A program made the position numbers and the translations under genes. Positions 36,649-45,717 of a stretch of DNA of 64,000 nt are shown one piece after another. The first letter of the stretch is position 1, and each line of letters starts with the position of its first letter. The stretch comes from Ardenticatenaceae bacterium (GTDB lineage Bacteria; Chloroflexota; Anaerolineae; Promineifilales; Promineifilaceae): NCBI GenBank assembly GCA_020634215.1, contig JACKCD010000025.1, positions 27,021 through 91,020 on the forward strand, in the 5' to 3' direction. Below the pieces are notes generated by a model. The model had not been told where the DNA came from, made no database searches, and was given only the letters and a program-made list of their open reading frames with translations.

Positions 36649-39405
36649 CTACCCCTCAATTGTGATCGTAATCGTGTGCGGTTCCCCCACATAATTGCTG
36701 TCTTTCACCACAATCAACCGCAGAAAATAGGTTCCCGGCGGCAGGGCATCGGCATGGAGCATTTCCAGCGTGCCGTTGACAACAGGGGTGCTATGGGTCT
36801 CCCCCAGCGTTAGCCAATCCACCTGATTCCCCCCCTTCGGAATGCCCAGCTCAATTTTGTAAAACTGCACCACGCCGGGGTCAAAATCGGCCGTGCCAAC
36901 AATGGGCAGCACCCCCGACACCGCATCACCTGTTTTGGGGCTGGTGATGCGCCAAATGGCGGGAACATTGGGGTCACGGGCCAAAGCCAGGAGTTCTTCG
37001 TTACAAACGGCCGTTGGCACCACCGCCACATTATTCGCCTGCGCCCACCCATGCGCCCCCTTCAAACTCTCCCGGTTGCGTGGTGGCGACAGAAAAAGCT
37101 GGGGCTGGGCATCGGGCGGCAGCGTCGTTAGCTCCGTTCCCTGCTGAAAATGGCAGAAAAGCTGGGGCGGCGGCGCATCGTCGTCCACATTGGCATTTGC
37201 CAACACCACTTCGGTTGAAACAGGCGGCAGCGGTACGGCCGGCATTCGCCATACGGCCGGCTCAAGCTGTTCCCACATCACGCTGTCGGGCTGCGGCGTA
37301 GGCTGCACCACGTCTGTCACCAAAAACAGCTCCGTTCCCCCCGGCGTGCAGCTTGTCGCCCCCAGCGTCACCGACCCCAAATTGCACAACGCCCGCTGCT
37401 CCAACCCCTGCGGCTGCACAAACTCCCCGGCCGGAACCACCCCCTCAATCGCCAGCGAATTGAGCAGCTCATAGCTACCGTAGACCGCCTGCATATAGTC
37501 TGACCACAGCGGCGCGGCTCCCGTCAGCCCACTAATGTTGATCATCTCGCTGTTGTCGGTGTTGCCCGTCCACACCCCCACCACCAAACCAGGCGTGTAG
37601 CCCATCGTCCAGTTGTCGCGGAAATCGTTAGTGGTGCCTGTTTTGGCCGCCGCCGGAAACGGCAGTGCCAGCGGGTTTTCCCGCCCCATTGCCGGAACCC
37701 GCGCCGCGTCGTCGTCCAAAATGTTGCTCATCAAATACGCCACCCGCCGATCCAGCACCTGTTCGCCGGGCGTGGGCTGAAATTGATACAGTAATTCGCC
37801 GTTGTTGCGCTCTACGCGCAAAATGGAGATGGGGGACACGCGCTGACCGCCGTTGGCAAAGGTGGCATAGGCCGTCGTTAGCTCCAGCGGTGTCACCTCC
37901 CCCCCGCCCAGCGTCAGCGACAACCCATATTGGCTGGCATCGCTTTGCCAAGAGTTGATTCCCATCCGCTGGGCAAATTCGAGAAAGGCTGGCACGCCAA
38001 GATCTTGCAGCAGCAGCACGGCGGGAATGTTGTAGCTATTGGCAAGCGCCTGCCGCAGCCGCACCGGGCCATGAAAGCGACGGTCATAGTTGAGCGGCGC
38101 GTAGCGGCTGCCGTCAAGCTGTGGATACTCCACTTCCACATCCCACAAAATGTCGGCGGCGGTCCAGTTGACCTCCCCTTCGGCGTTGGGCAAGAGGGCG
38201 GCGGCGTAGGTCAGCGGTTTGATGGCGCTGCCCGGCTGCTGCGGGGTCAGGGTGACATTCACATGGCCGTCAATTGTTTCATCGCGGTAATCCACGCTGC
38301 CGAGCATGGCAAGAATTTCGCCGGTGCCGGGCTTCATTGCCACCAGGGCGGCGTTGTTGAGGTTGTGTTCGGGGCCAACGGCCGTTACATGCTGCCGCGC
38401 CAACTGTTCGGCCAATCGCTGATAGTTCAGGTCAAGTGTGGTTGTTACTTGCAGCCCGCCATTTGCCACAAACTCTGCCCCAAACTGCGCTTCCAGCAGT
38501 TGGCGCACGTAGACGGCAAAGTGGGGAGCCACCAAACTAACTTCCTGCGGGGCAAAGGTCAGCGGCTGCTGGTAGACGGTTTCTACTTGGGTGCGATCTA
38601 AATAGCCTTCGCTTGCCATCAGGTTAAGCACAAGCCACTGCCTTTCTTTGGCTCCTTCTAAATTGGTCAGCGGGTCAAGCTCGACGGGGCTTTGCGGCAG
38701 GGCGGCCAGCATGGTGGATTCGGCAATGGTTAGCTCGGCGGCAGGTTTGTCGAAGTAGGTTTGGGCGGCGGCTTCGATGCCGTAGGCGAGGTTGCCGTAG
38801 TAAATTTCGTTGAGGTATAGCTCCAGAATTTCGTCTTTCGTGAAGTTGCGGGTCATCATCCAGGCGAGGACAATTTCTTTGATTTTGCGGTTGTAGGAAA
38901 CGGCCGTTCTTTCATCATAATCAAACGCAATGTGGCGCACAAGCTGCTGGGTAATGGTGCTGCCTCCCACGGGGCGGCCGTTGGGGTCGCGCAAATTGGC
39001 AATCAGGGCGGCAATTAGCGACGGGGCATCGAGACCGATGTTGTCATAGAAAGTGTCATCCTCGACGGCAATGGTGGCGCGAATGACATCGGGCGGCATT
39101 TGGCTCAGCGGAATGCGGGTGCGGTTGCCCTCGCCAAAAATCTCCCACAGCACTTCGCCATTGCGATCTAGAATGCGCGTTGTTTCAAACGTTTCGCGGG
39201 TGCGCGCCTCGTTCAGCCGGGCAATGCCGACCTCTAGCTCTTCTGTCCAATTGACGTAGATGACACCGCTGATGATGACCACACCGGCAAAAACCATAAA
39301 GGTGACGATGATGAGGATGCCGACGAAGGCACGCCCCAGGCACCCACCGCAGCCACGCCGCCGGGGTGCTGTTGTTTCTGTTTGTCTACTTTGATACTGA
39401 GTCAT
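36649..39405 (-). CDS. Class A penicillin-binding protein (transglycosylase/transpeptidase)
   Basis: This bifunctional peptidoglycan synthase has 918 residues: a Cys/Arg-rich cytoplasmic head (RRRGCGGCLG), one transmembrane helix (about 25-50), a GT51 glycosyltransferase (about 85-265; catalytic Glu in AVEDDTFYDN, then GGSTITQQLV) and a transpeptidase with SxxK in PGSAIKPLTYAAAL, SxN in ANSYNIPAV and KTG in AAKTGTTNDF. The C-terminal 230 residues form an Ala/Pro-rich extension and an Ig-like domain (WRITSPKTGDAVSGVLPIVG) resembling that of PBP1C-like proteins. A heptad hairpin lies in its upstream region. Confidence 0.92.
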   Translation of the reverse strand: MTQYQSRQTETTAPRRRGCGGCLGRAFVGILIIVTFMVFAGVVIISGVIYVNWTEELEVGIARLNEARTRETFETTRILDRNGEVLWEIFGEGNRTRIPLSQMPPDVIRATIAVEDDTFYDNIGLDAPSLIAALIANLRDPNGRPVGGSTITQQLVRHIAFDYDERTAVSYNRKIKEIVLAWMMTRNFTKDEILELYLNEIYYGNLAYGIEAAAQTYFDKPAAELTIAESTMLAALPQSPVELDPLTNLEGAKERQWLVLNLMASEGYLDRTQVETVYQQPLTFAPQEVSLVAPHFAVYVRQLLEAQFGAEFVANGGLQVTTTLDLNYQRLAEQLARQHVTAVGPEHNLNNAALVAMKPGTGEILAMLGSVDYRDETIDGHVNVTLTPQQPGSAIKPLTYAAALLPNAEGEVNWTAADILWDVEVEYPQLDGSRYAPLNYDRRFHGPVRLRQALANSYNIPAVLLLQDLGVPAFLEFAQRMGINSWQSDASQYGLSLTLGGGEVTPLELTTAYATFANGGQRVSPISILRVERNNGELLYQFQPTPGEQVLDRRVAYLMSNILDDDAARVPAMGRENPLALPFPAAAKTGTTNDFRDNWTMGYTPGLVVGVWTGNTDNSEMINISGLTGAAPLWSDYMQAVYGSYELLNSLAIEGVVPAGEFVQPQGLEQRALCNLGSVTLGATSCTPGGTELFLVTDVVQPTPQPDSVMWEQLEPAVWRMPAVPLPPVSTEVVLANANVDDDAPPPQLFCHFQQGTELTTLPPDAQPQLFLSPPRNRESLKGAHGWAQANNVAVVPTAVCNEELLALARDPNVPAIWRITSPKTGDAVSGVLPIVGTADFDPGVVQFYKIELGIPKGGNQVDWLTLGETHSTPVVNGTLEMLHADALPPGTYFLRLIVVKDSNYVGEPHTITITIEG

Positions 39406-39412
39406 ATTGTTT

Positions 39413-39475
39413 GTGGAGAGTGGAGAGTAGGGTGTGGGGAGTGACGCTTTACTCCCTACACCCTACTCCCTACAA
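39413..39475. repeat. Heptad-unit inverted repeat (GTGGAGA/GTAGGGT type)
   Basis: Left-arm units GTGGAGA, GTGGAGA, GTAGGGT, GTGGGGA face right-arm units ACTCCCT, ACACCCT, ACTCCCT. It sits eight bases before the PBP start codon, so it would fold in that mRNA leader or be part of its promoter region. Confidence 0.8.
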
Positions 39476-39563
39476 CTTCTTCATACTAACCAATACAGTG
39501 AGTGTAGGGGAAAATAACGGCCGTTTCTGCACGCAACCAACACGGTAAAAAGACGATTACCCC

Positions 39564-40442
39564 TCAAAGCGGCTTTTCCGCCACGTAGGCAATCCATTCG
39601 CCTGCGTCATAAAATTCCAGCCCGTCCCAGCCAGGGTGAATGGTGATGGTGGCAAAACCGGCCGTTTGCAGCATAGCTGCGATTTCTTCAGGCGCATAAA
39701 TCTGGTCACACAGTTCCACGACATCCAGCTTGCCCGTTTCCAAATGCACCACATAAAACCGCTCCAGCGACATTTGCGCCGCTTCGTCCCAAAACCGTTC
39801 CCCCAGATGCAAAAACGGTGCGTCGCCCCACAGTCGCTTGCTGTCGGTGTACCACCAGTTGCTCTCTTTTTTGTCCACCTTGGTTGGGTCAAGCAGTTCA
39901 AGGCACAGACGGCCGCCAGGGCGCAGCCCAGCGTAAATTTTATTCAACACCACCTGCGCCTCCTCCCGCCGCATCACCCCCAACTGCCCGTAAATCAGCA
40001 TGGCGGCATCAAACTGGGCTGGCTCCACCGTCATCTGGTGAATATCCTGCTGGGTAAAGGTGCAGCGGTCGGCCACATCTGCCGCTGTCGCCAGTTCACG
40101 GGCATAGGCGATGGCGGCCGGGGCGAAATCAATCCCCTGCACCCGCAGCCCACGCTGCGCCAATTCAACGGCGTAGAGACCGGGGCCGCAGGTGACATCA
40201 AAAAAACGCTGCCCAGCCTGCAGCCCCAACTTCTCCCACAGCCACTCGATTTGCCGCAGTCGCTCGGCCGTCACGCGGGAGGCCGCGCCGTGGTTTTCGT
40301 TCAAATGTTCGCGCAGCATCCGTTCGGAAAAGTCGGGGTCGTCCCAGGGAAGGTTGCCGCCGTTGTGCCACGGTAACGGCCGTTCTGCCCGCCGATAAAT
40401 TTCCCACAAGCTCGCCGCCAGCCGTTCATTTTTTTCTTTCAT
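39564..40442 (-). CDS. SAM-dependent methyltransferase, class I
   Basis: The protein, 292 residues from the ATG at 40442, has a Rossmann methyltransferase core: motif I VTCGPGLYAVELA near residue 90, acidic residue in VQGIDFAPAAI, and motif DAAMLIYGQLGVM for the post-I/II region. The N-terminal 60 residues and the C-terminal beta-rich part (FYVVHLETGKLDVVELCDQ) resemble Methyltransf_25-type proteins of unknown substrate. It is not linked to a pathway. A GTG start at 40457 is also possible. Confidence 0.82.
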   Translation of the reverse strand: MKEKNERLAASLWEIYRRAERPLPWHNGGNLPWDDPDFSERMLREHLNENHGAASRVTAERLRQIEWLWEKLGLQAGQRFFDVTCGPGLYAVELAQRGLRVQGIDFAPAAIAYARELATAADVADRCTFTQQDIHQMTVEPAQFDAAMLIYGQLGVMRREEAQVVLNKIYAGLRPGGRLCLELLDPTKVDKKESNWWYTDSKRLWGDAPFLHLGERFWDEAAQMSLERFYVVHLETGKLDVVELCDQIYAPEEIAAMLQTAGFATITIHPGWDGLEFYDAGEWIAYVAEKPL

Positions 40443-40472
40443 CACTCGTTCACCCACTTCAACATTATTTTT

Positions 40473-40499
40473 GACAGGATTTACAGGATTTACAGGATT
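40473..40499. repeat. ACAGGATTT tandem repeat, one-armed
   Basis: Three 9-bp units (ACAGGATTT) lie in tandem, identical over 27 bases to the copy at 51216-51242. It lies between the divergent methyltransferase and pyrophosphatase-like genes and includes no obvious complementary arm. Confidence 0.85.
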
Positions 40500-40552
40500 C
40501 GATTATCCTCATAGTCAAACTCATTTTTATCACAAACAGGAGGCAAGCGGTT

Positions 40553-40915
40553 ATGCAATTCGTGAACAGCCAAAGTTATCTCGGCCAAATGGTGTCCATT
40601 ACTATTGACCGCCCGCTGGGTTCCAGACACCCGCAACACCAGTTCATCTACCCGCTTAACTACGGCTTTGTCCCCAACACGCGCTCCGGCGATGGGGAGG
40701 ATCTGGATGCGTATGTGCTGGGTGTGTTTGAGCCGCTGGCAGTGTTTAACGGCCGTTGTATAGCCGTCATCCACCGCCTTAACGATAACGACGACAAGCT
40801 CGTATTGGTTCCACCCGGCAAAAATTACACTGATGGACAAATCCAGGCGTTAACCGAATTTCAGGAACGCTTTTTCGACTCTTCCATCCTACACCTTGCC
40901 GCGACGCAATCATGA
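40553..40915 (+). CDS. Small inorganic-pyrophosphatase-family protein
   Basis: The 120-residue protein carries the soluble family I pyrophosphatase signature region (LNYGFVPNTRSGDGEDLDAYVLG) with the metal-binding acidic residues partly in place (the classical DGDPLD reads DGEDLD). It is much shorter than the usual 165-180 residues, lacking the N-terminal strands with the Lys/Glu/Arg active-site residues and the C-terminal helix. Similar short forms are annotated as inorganic pyrophosphatases in many bacteria; activity on PPi is uncertain. GGAGG precedes the ATG. Confidence 0.75.
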   Translation: MQFVNSQSYLGQMVSITIDRPLGSRHPQHQFIYPLNYGFVPNTRSGDGEDLDAYVLGVFEPLAVFNGRCIAVIHRLNDNDDKLVLVPPGKNYTDGQIQALTEFQERFFDSSILHLAATQS

Positions 40916-40996
40916 AAAACATCTCAAGAAGCCTGCACCCGCACCCCTATGGTATGATAGAATATTCAAAGTATCCTTGGTTTTTGGAGAATGGAC

Positions 40997-41227
40997 ATGA
41001 TACAAAGAATTACTGTTAACCCTAATATTCATTTCGGCAAGCCATGTATCACGAACACGCGCATCCCGGTACAAGAAATATTGGAACTTATTCAGCAAGG
41101 GCTTTCATTCGAAACAATCATTAATGATTGTTACCCTGAAATTGAAATAGCGGATATACAAGCATGTCTTCAATATGCCATTGAAGTGTTAAACGCTGAA
41201 GACATTCATTTTGCGTTCGCCACATGA
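40997..41227 (+). CDS. DUF433 antitoxin-like protein (VapB45 type)
   Basis: The 76-residue protein has a helix-turn-helix-like layout typical of DUF433: ITVNPNIHFGKPCITNTRIP followed by EILELIQQGLSFETIINDCYP. Such proteins pair with PIN-like DUF5615 toxins and probably bind DNA and the toxin. The ATG at 40997 is chosen because GGAG ends seven bases before it; the ATG at 40991 would leave only one base. It overlaps the next gene by ATGA, the standard coupling in toxin-antitoxin operons. Confidence 0.88.
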   Translation: MIQRITVNPNIHFGKPCITNTRIPVQEILELIQQGLSFETIINDCYPEIEIADIQACLQYAIEVLNAEDIHFAFAT

Positions 41228-41589
41228 AGCTATTGCTTGATCAGGACATTTATTATCGCACCATTCGATTTTTGCGTGAGATGAAAATAGATGTGGTGAC
41301 TGCTGCTGAATTAGATCTATCGCGTGCAGCAGATTTAGAATTGCTTCGAGTGGCACATCAGACAAAACGTGTCCTCCTCACACGGGATAGAGACTATGGG
41401 CGATTAGTGTTTCTTAATCACATTCATGTCGGCGTGATTTATCTCCGGTTTTCATATGTTGAACTTGAAGCGGGTCATAGAGAGTTAATCCGTGTACTTC
41501 AACATTACACCATTGAACAACTAATGAATGCGTTTGTGGTTGTACAATCTGACAAACATCGCTTCAGAAAATTGCCGTACAGTTCATAA
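41224..41589 (+). CDS. DUF5615 PIN-like toxin
   Basis: The 121-residue protein matches the Mut7-C/DUF5615 PIN-like family: N-terminal acidic pair MKLLLDQDI, then LTRDRDYGRLVF with the second acidic cluster, and an Arg/His-containing end. PIN-like proteins cut RNA with metal ions held by such Asp residues. The start codon overlaps the stop of the DUF433 gene, and the pair forms a type II toxin-antitoxin module. The kinase gene starts three bases after its stop, an unusual proximity for a toxin operon. Confidence 0.87.
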   Translation: MKLLLDQDIYYRTIRFLREMKIDVVTAAELDLSRAADLELLRVAHQTKRVLLTRDRDYGRLVFLNHIHVGVIYLRFSYVELEAGHRELIRVLQHYTIEQLMNAFVVVQSDKHRFRKLPYSS

Positions 41590-41592
41590 TCA

Positions 41593-43455
41593 ATGCCTCT
41601 GCTACCTGGCGAATCCCTCAATCAACGATACCGCATCGTCTCCTTGCTGGCGCAGGGGGGATATGGGGCTGTTTATCGCGCCTGGGATATGGTTGCCAGG
41701 CAGGATGTGGTTGTCAAGGAATATTTGGACAGCACCGTTGAGACGCAAAAGCTGCTGCGGCAGGAAGCGCGTCAGTTGAGCCAGCTACATCACCCGCAGC
41801 TTCCCGCCTTTCTCGACCATTTTGCCATTGAGGGCAGCGGGCAATATTTAGTTAGCCAGTTTGTGGATGGGGTTGACCTGCAAAGCCTGCTGGCGCAATA
41901 TGGATCACTGCCGTCTGACCTCATCATTGGCTGGCTGCAGGCGGTGTGCCAACCGCTGACTTATTTGCACCAGCAGGGGCGGTGCCACCTCAACATCAAA
42001 CCGGCCAACATTCGCGTGACCCCCAGCGGGGATGTGTTTTTGGTGGATACGGGGTTGCCGGGGTTGGGGATACGGCCGTTTATTGGCGACAGCAGCGGCT
42101 ACGGCGCACCTGAACAGCAGGCACAAGCCGAAGTAAGTCCCGCCAGCGACATCTACAGCATGGGGGCGACCCTCTACACGCTATTAACGGATCAAGCACC
42201 GGCCAAGGCACTGAGCCGCGAAAGTGGGCTAGTTGATCTAAAGTCGCCGCGAGAGATCAATCCTAACGTGGAGCCGTATTTGTCGCTGGTTGCCATGCGG
42301 GCGATGTCGCTGCGAGCCGATGCGCGTTATGAGACGGCGGCCGATTTTGCCGCCGCGTTGCAGCGACCGGGCGGGTATCGTGAGACAGAACAAGCAGGAG
42401 GGAGAAGAACGGCCGTTTCTCCCTCCATCTACCCCAGCCCAGCCCCACGCCTTCCCGTCAGCCGCCGCCGCCAAATGGAGCGTCGCACCATTGCTGCCCT
42501 CTCCGTTATTCTAGCCCTGATCTTGGGGCTGATAGGCGTATTTGGCTACGTCAACTTTGAACGCCCAGATGAAATTAGCGAAGTGGCAGCCACCGCCACC
42601 ATTCAATCGGCCGTCATCGCTGCGCTCACCGCCATTGCCCCCACCTCCACCCCCCTGCCCATACCCACCACGCCGCCAACTCCCACGCCCAAACCGCTCA
42701 TCACCAGCACCGGCTCGCAAATGCTCTACATTCCCGCTGGTATCTTCCGGCTGGGCAACGATGAGGGGGAAAACGATGAAAAACCATCGCTATGGGTGCG
42801 GCTAGATGCCTACTACCTGGATGAAACGGAAGTAACCAATGCGGACTATGCCCAGTGTGTGGATGCCGGAGCGTGTGACCCGCCCGACAGTTCCCGCTCG
42901 GCCTATTATGACACCTACTACGGCGACCCAGACTATAACAACTACCCGGTTGTTTTTGTCAATTGGTATGATGCCGCCGCCTTCTGCGAATGGCGTGGCG
43001 GGCGTTTGCCCTCGGAAGCGGAGTGGGAGAAGGCGGCCAGCTTTGACGCGGAGCAAACGATTAAGCTGCGCTACCCATGGGGGGATGAGTTTGACGGGGA
43101 GCGGCTTAATTTTTGCGATGCCAACTGCGCCAGCGAAAACGCCAACGGCCGTTTTAATGATGGCTATCGTGACACCGCACCCGTAGGGAGCTATGCTAAC
43201 GGCCGTTCGCCCCTCGGCCTTTACGACATGACTGGCAATGTGATGGAGTGGGTGGCAGACTGGTATGACAGCCGCACCTACCAAAACGCCAGCGACACCA
43301 ACCCCCTTGGCCCGCCCGAAGGGCAGTTTAAATCTATTCGCGGTGGCTCCTGGCTCTCATCCGCTGACGAGCTAACCACCACTACGCGCAGTTCGTTTGA
43401 CCCCACCGTCTCCCGCACCAACCTCGGTTTCCGCTGCGCCTCGGCTGTGCCATAA
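41593..43455 (+). CDS. Probable pseudokinase fused through a membrane helix to a formylglycine-enzyme-like domain
   Basis: Residues 1-265 form a Ser/Thr-kinase fold (AQGGYGAVYRAWD; ATP Lys 42; DTG with Asp 152; APEQ). The catalytic-loop HRD reads HLN (CHLNIKPANI), with Asn 134 in place of the catalytic Asp, so transfer activity is probably lost or weak. A Ser/Pro/Arg linker leads to a transmembrane helix (about 300-322) and a Pro/Thr stalk. An exported FGE-sulfatase-type domain (about 373-620; IPAGIFRLGN, NVMEWVADWYD, IRGGSW, GFRCA) ends the protein. The catalytic Cys pair of true formylglycine enzymes is not seen. This is a transmembrane signalling or scaffold protein; the target is unknown. 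Confidence 0.85.
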   Translation: MPLLPGESLNQRYRIVSLLAQGGYGAVYRAWDMVARQDVVVKEYLDSTVETQKLLRQEARQLSQLHHPQLPAFLDHFAIEGSGQYLVSQFVDGVDLQSLLAQYGSLPSDLIIGWLQAVCQPLTYLHQQGRCHLNIKPANIRVTPSGDVFLVDTGLPGLGIRPFIGDSSGYGAPEQQAQAEVSPASDIYSMGATLYTLLTDQAPAKALSRESGLVDLKSPREINPNVEPYLSLVAMRAMSLRADARYETAADFAAALQRPGGYRETEQAGGRRTAVSPSIYPSPAPRLPVSRRRQMERRTIAALSVILALILGLIGVFGYVNFERPDEISEVAATATIQSAVIAALTAIAPTSTPLPIPTTPPTPTPKPLITSTGSQMLYIPAGIFRLGNDEGENDEKPSLWVRLDAYYLDETEVTNADYAQCVDAGACDPPDSSRSAYYDTYYGDPDYNNYPVVFVNWYDAAAFCEWRGGRLPSEAEWEKAASFDAEQTIKLRYPWGDEFDGERLNFCDANCASENANGRFNDGYRDTAPVGSYANGRSPLGLYDMTGNVMEWVADWYDSRTYQNASDTNPLGPPEGQFKSIRGGSWLSSADELTTTTRSSFDPTVSRTNLGFRCASAVP

Positions 43456-43461
43456 CCGATC

Positions 43462-45114
43462 ATGCCTGCTAGTGCCCCACAAACGGCCGTTTCACCCCAC
43501 CTCTGCACCACCTGCCACCAAGATGTACCCGCCAACCATGCTGCCTGCCCTTGGTGCGGCACGCTCAACCCATATCACACCCTCCCTGGCAGCTTGCCCG
43601 CCTGGTTTCAGCAGCCCCGCGTGCCCATCCGTGCCGTTTACCAAAGCCAACTGCCCATCAGCGAAAGCCCCTATTTGGCGCTGGGCGGCGGCTTGGGCAG
43701 TTTTGCTTGGGTCAACCACCTCCGCATCTATGGCGTGCCCGCCGACAAAATCACCATCATCGGCCATCACACCACCCCCTATGCCCGCTTCCGCCAGCTT
43801 TGCCGCCACTCTCAAATCAGCGACAACGACCGCATCCGCAGCGACTCTAGCTCTCGCCCCGACAATTTGTGGGGTTGGCCCGGCTATGGACTACAGGAAG
43901 TCGGGGACAATTTACGGCAAGGACAGTGGCGCGATGCAATCCGCATTGGCTGGCAGCTTTTAAGCGAGCCTGTTTTGGCCGATACCTACGCCCCCCGCGC
44001 CGACACCGTCTATCGCAGTTTGGAGCGGGAAATGGCGCGGATTGGCTGGAGCAGCATGGTGCGGCCAGGGGAGGTGTGTGCGGTGCGGCAAACGGATAAC
44101 GGCCGTTATCTCATCGCCTACCTGCCCAAAAACAACAGCTACGCCCTCCACTTTCACTTGACCACCTATCTTCACCTAGCGCTTGGCTACACCGACATTA
44201 ACCTATCTGATGAACTCCAAACCTTTCGCCACCAATCGGGCAACTTGCGCTCCGTGGTTCAGGCTTATGAACCCCACGAACATATCTACCGCCAGCTTGC
44301 CCGGCGCGGTGGGCTGGTGCTGCTGCGCGGGCGTGGTATCGTTGCCGCCCGCATCTTGCAGCGGCTCGATGACATCCGCCGCACGACTCAGCGCGATATT
44401 CGCGTCATCCATCTGCTGCGCACGCCGCTCACCCACGACACCTATTACGGCCTAGCGCGGCGGCAAACGCGGCATCATTGGCAGTGGCAGCCCTTCAACT
44501 GGCCCAAAGCTGCGTTTGGCGGGGATCTGCGTCAGGTGATGGCCGAAGCCAGCCCCAGCGAACGGCAGGTGCTGCTGGAGATTTGGGGTGGCACGACTGC
44601 GGGCGACCAGCAAGCATGGCAATCTTTGATCGAGCACGGTCTGGCTGATGGTTGGTACCAGCTTTATTTTGGTGAGGTGGCAGATGTGCGGGAAAACGGC
44701 CGTTTTCGCCTCACCACCACCCTCCACGACTACGACCCTCCTCATGCCCCGCACCACTTTGCCGCTGACTTTATGATTGACTGCACTGGCCTCCATGCTC
44801 ATTTGACCGGGCACCCCCTCCTCATCGAGCTGCAACGGCTCTACCACCTGCCGCAAAACCCGTCGGGGAATCTTGCCACTACCCACCAGTTCGAGCTAAA
44901 GGGGCTGCGTAACGGCGAGGCGCAAGCCTTTATCGCCGGGATACCTGCCTATGGCAACGACTTTGCCCCTGTGGACAGCTTTCTGGGACTGCAATACGCC
45001 GCCCGCTGCGCCATTGAGCGGCTGTTGGCCGATAATGCACCCTATTTACACCCGCTGACGGGGCTGGATTCCTTGCGCCAGTGGTGGCATTGGTGGCACA
45101 ATCAAGAACCATGA
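43462..45114 (+). CDS. Zinc-ribbon protein with FAD/NAD-type Rossmann fold, function unknown
   Basis: This 550-residue protein follows the kinase gene by six bases. Residues 14-34 form a zinc ribbon (CTTC...CPWC). Residues about 72-100 give a Rossmann-like start (ALGGGLGSFAWVNHLRIYG, with KITIIG). A second possible nucleotide motif is LLRGRGIVAARILQRL near 290. The end (MIDCTGLHAHL, then FAPVDSFLGLQYAARCAIERLL) recalls flavin-dependent monooxygenases and reductases whose last domain closes the FAD site. No firm family is recognised. The arrangement suggests a redox protein working with the kinase-FGE and membrane proteins. Confidence 0.6.
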   Translation: MPASAPQTAVSPHLCTTCHQDVPANHAACPWCGTLNPYHTLPGSLPAWFQQPRVPIRAVYQSQLPISESPYLALGGGLGSFAWVNHLRIYGVPADKITIIGHHTTPYARFRQLCRHSQISDNDRIRSDSSSRPDNLWGWPGYGLQEVGDNLRQGQWRDAIRIGWQLLSEPVLADTYAPRADTVYRSLEREMARIGWSSMVRPGEVCAVRQTDNGRYLIAYLPKNNSYALHFHLTTYLHLALGYTDINLSDELQTFRHQSGNLRSVVQAYEPHEHIYRQLARRGGLVLLRGRGIVAARILQRLDDIRRTTQRDIRVIHLLRTPLTHDTYYGLARRQTRHHWQWQPFNWPKAAFGGDLRQVMAEASPSERQVLLEIWGGTTAGDQQAWQSLIEHGLADGWYQLYFGEVADVRENGRFRLTTTLHDYDPPHAPHHFAADFMIDCTGLHAHLTGHPLLIELQRLYHLPQNPSGNLATTHQFELKGLRNGEAQAFIAGIPAYGNDFAPVDSFLGLQYAARCAIERLLADNAPYLHPLTGLDSLRQWWHWWHNQEP

Positions 45115-45548
45115 CTCCGACACTCGCTGGACGCTGGCAAACGCGCTTTTTGTTGCTCACGCTGTTGGGTCTGCCAATAACGGCCGTTTTTGCCACCCTC
45201 TACCGCGATCCCCGAACTCCATTTGTTCTGCTTGGCTACGTGCTACTCCTCGGCTGCGGCTGGGATGTCTTCTATGACGATCTGCAAAAGCGGCGCTGGA
45301 ACCACGACTGGCCTCCCCTGTTTGCGCTGCTGGCCGGTTTGTGGGAGGGGTTCTGCTTATGGGCGCTGTTGGCACTGCTATGGACGGCCAACCAAACATT
45401 GCCAGGAGTGACGATAGGGCTAACAAACGGCCGTTTTGCCGCCCATTACCTCACTGTCTTCCTCATCACCTGGGTCGCCGCCCACAGCCTCCCCTTGCTT
45501 CTATTTCCCCACTGGCGCTTTCACGGCGGCCAATGGTTCAGACAATAG
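45111..45548 (+). CDS. Small multi-pass membrane protein
   Basis: The 145-residue protein has about four hydrophobic helices (FLLLTLLGLPITAVFATLY; TPFVLLGYVLLLGCGWDVFY; WPPLFALLAGLWEGFCLWAL; HYLTVFLITWVAAHSLPLLL). The ATG overlaps the stop of the previous gene (ATGA), so the two are translationally coupled. The family is not recognised. Two AACGGCCGTT sites fall in loops between helices. It completes the trio with the kinase-FGE and the Rossmann protein. The following gap 45549-45717 contains nothing recognisable. Confidence 0.65.
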   Translation: MTPTLAGRWQTRFLLLTLLGLPITAVFATLYRDPRTPFVLLGYVLLLGCGWDVFYDDLQKRRWNHDWPPLFALLAGLWEGFCLWALLALLWTANQTLPGVTIGLTNGRFAAHYLTVFLITWVAAHSLPLLLFPHWRFHGGQWFRQ

Positions 45549-45717
45549 CTTTACGCTTGGTCTTCCCTTTTTCCAGCAGTTTGTCGGGGAAGCCAGAACC
45601 GCCTCGCAGATGTGGCTGGATTCGCACAGATTTTCCCTCTTTTATCCACGAAAATTCGCTCCGATCCACGTTAGCCGCACTGCCATTTTCTTTTTCCAAC
45701 AGGCTGCTAACCACGAC

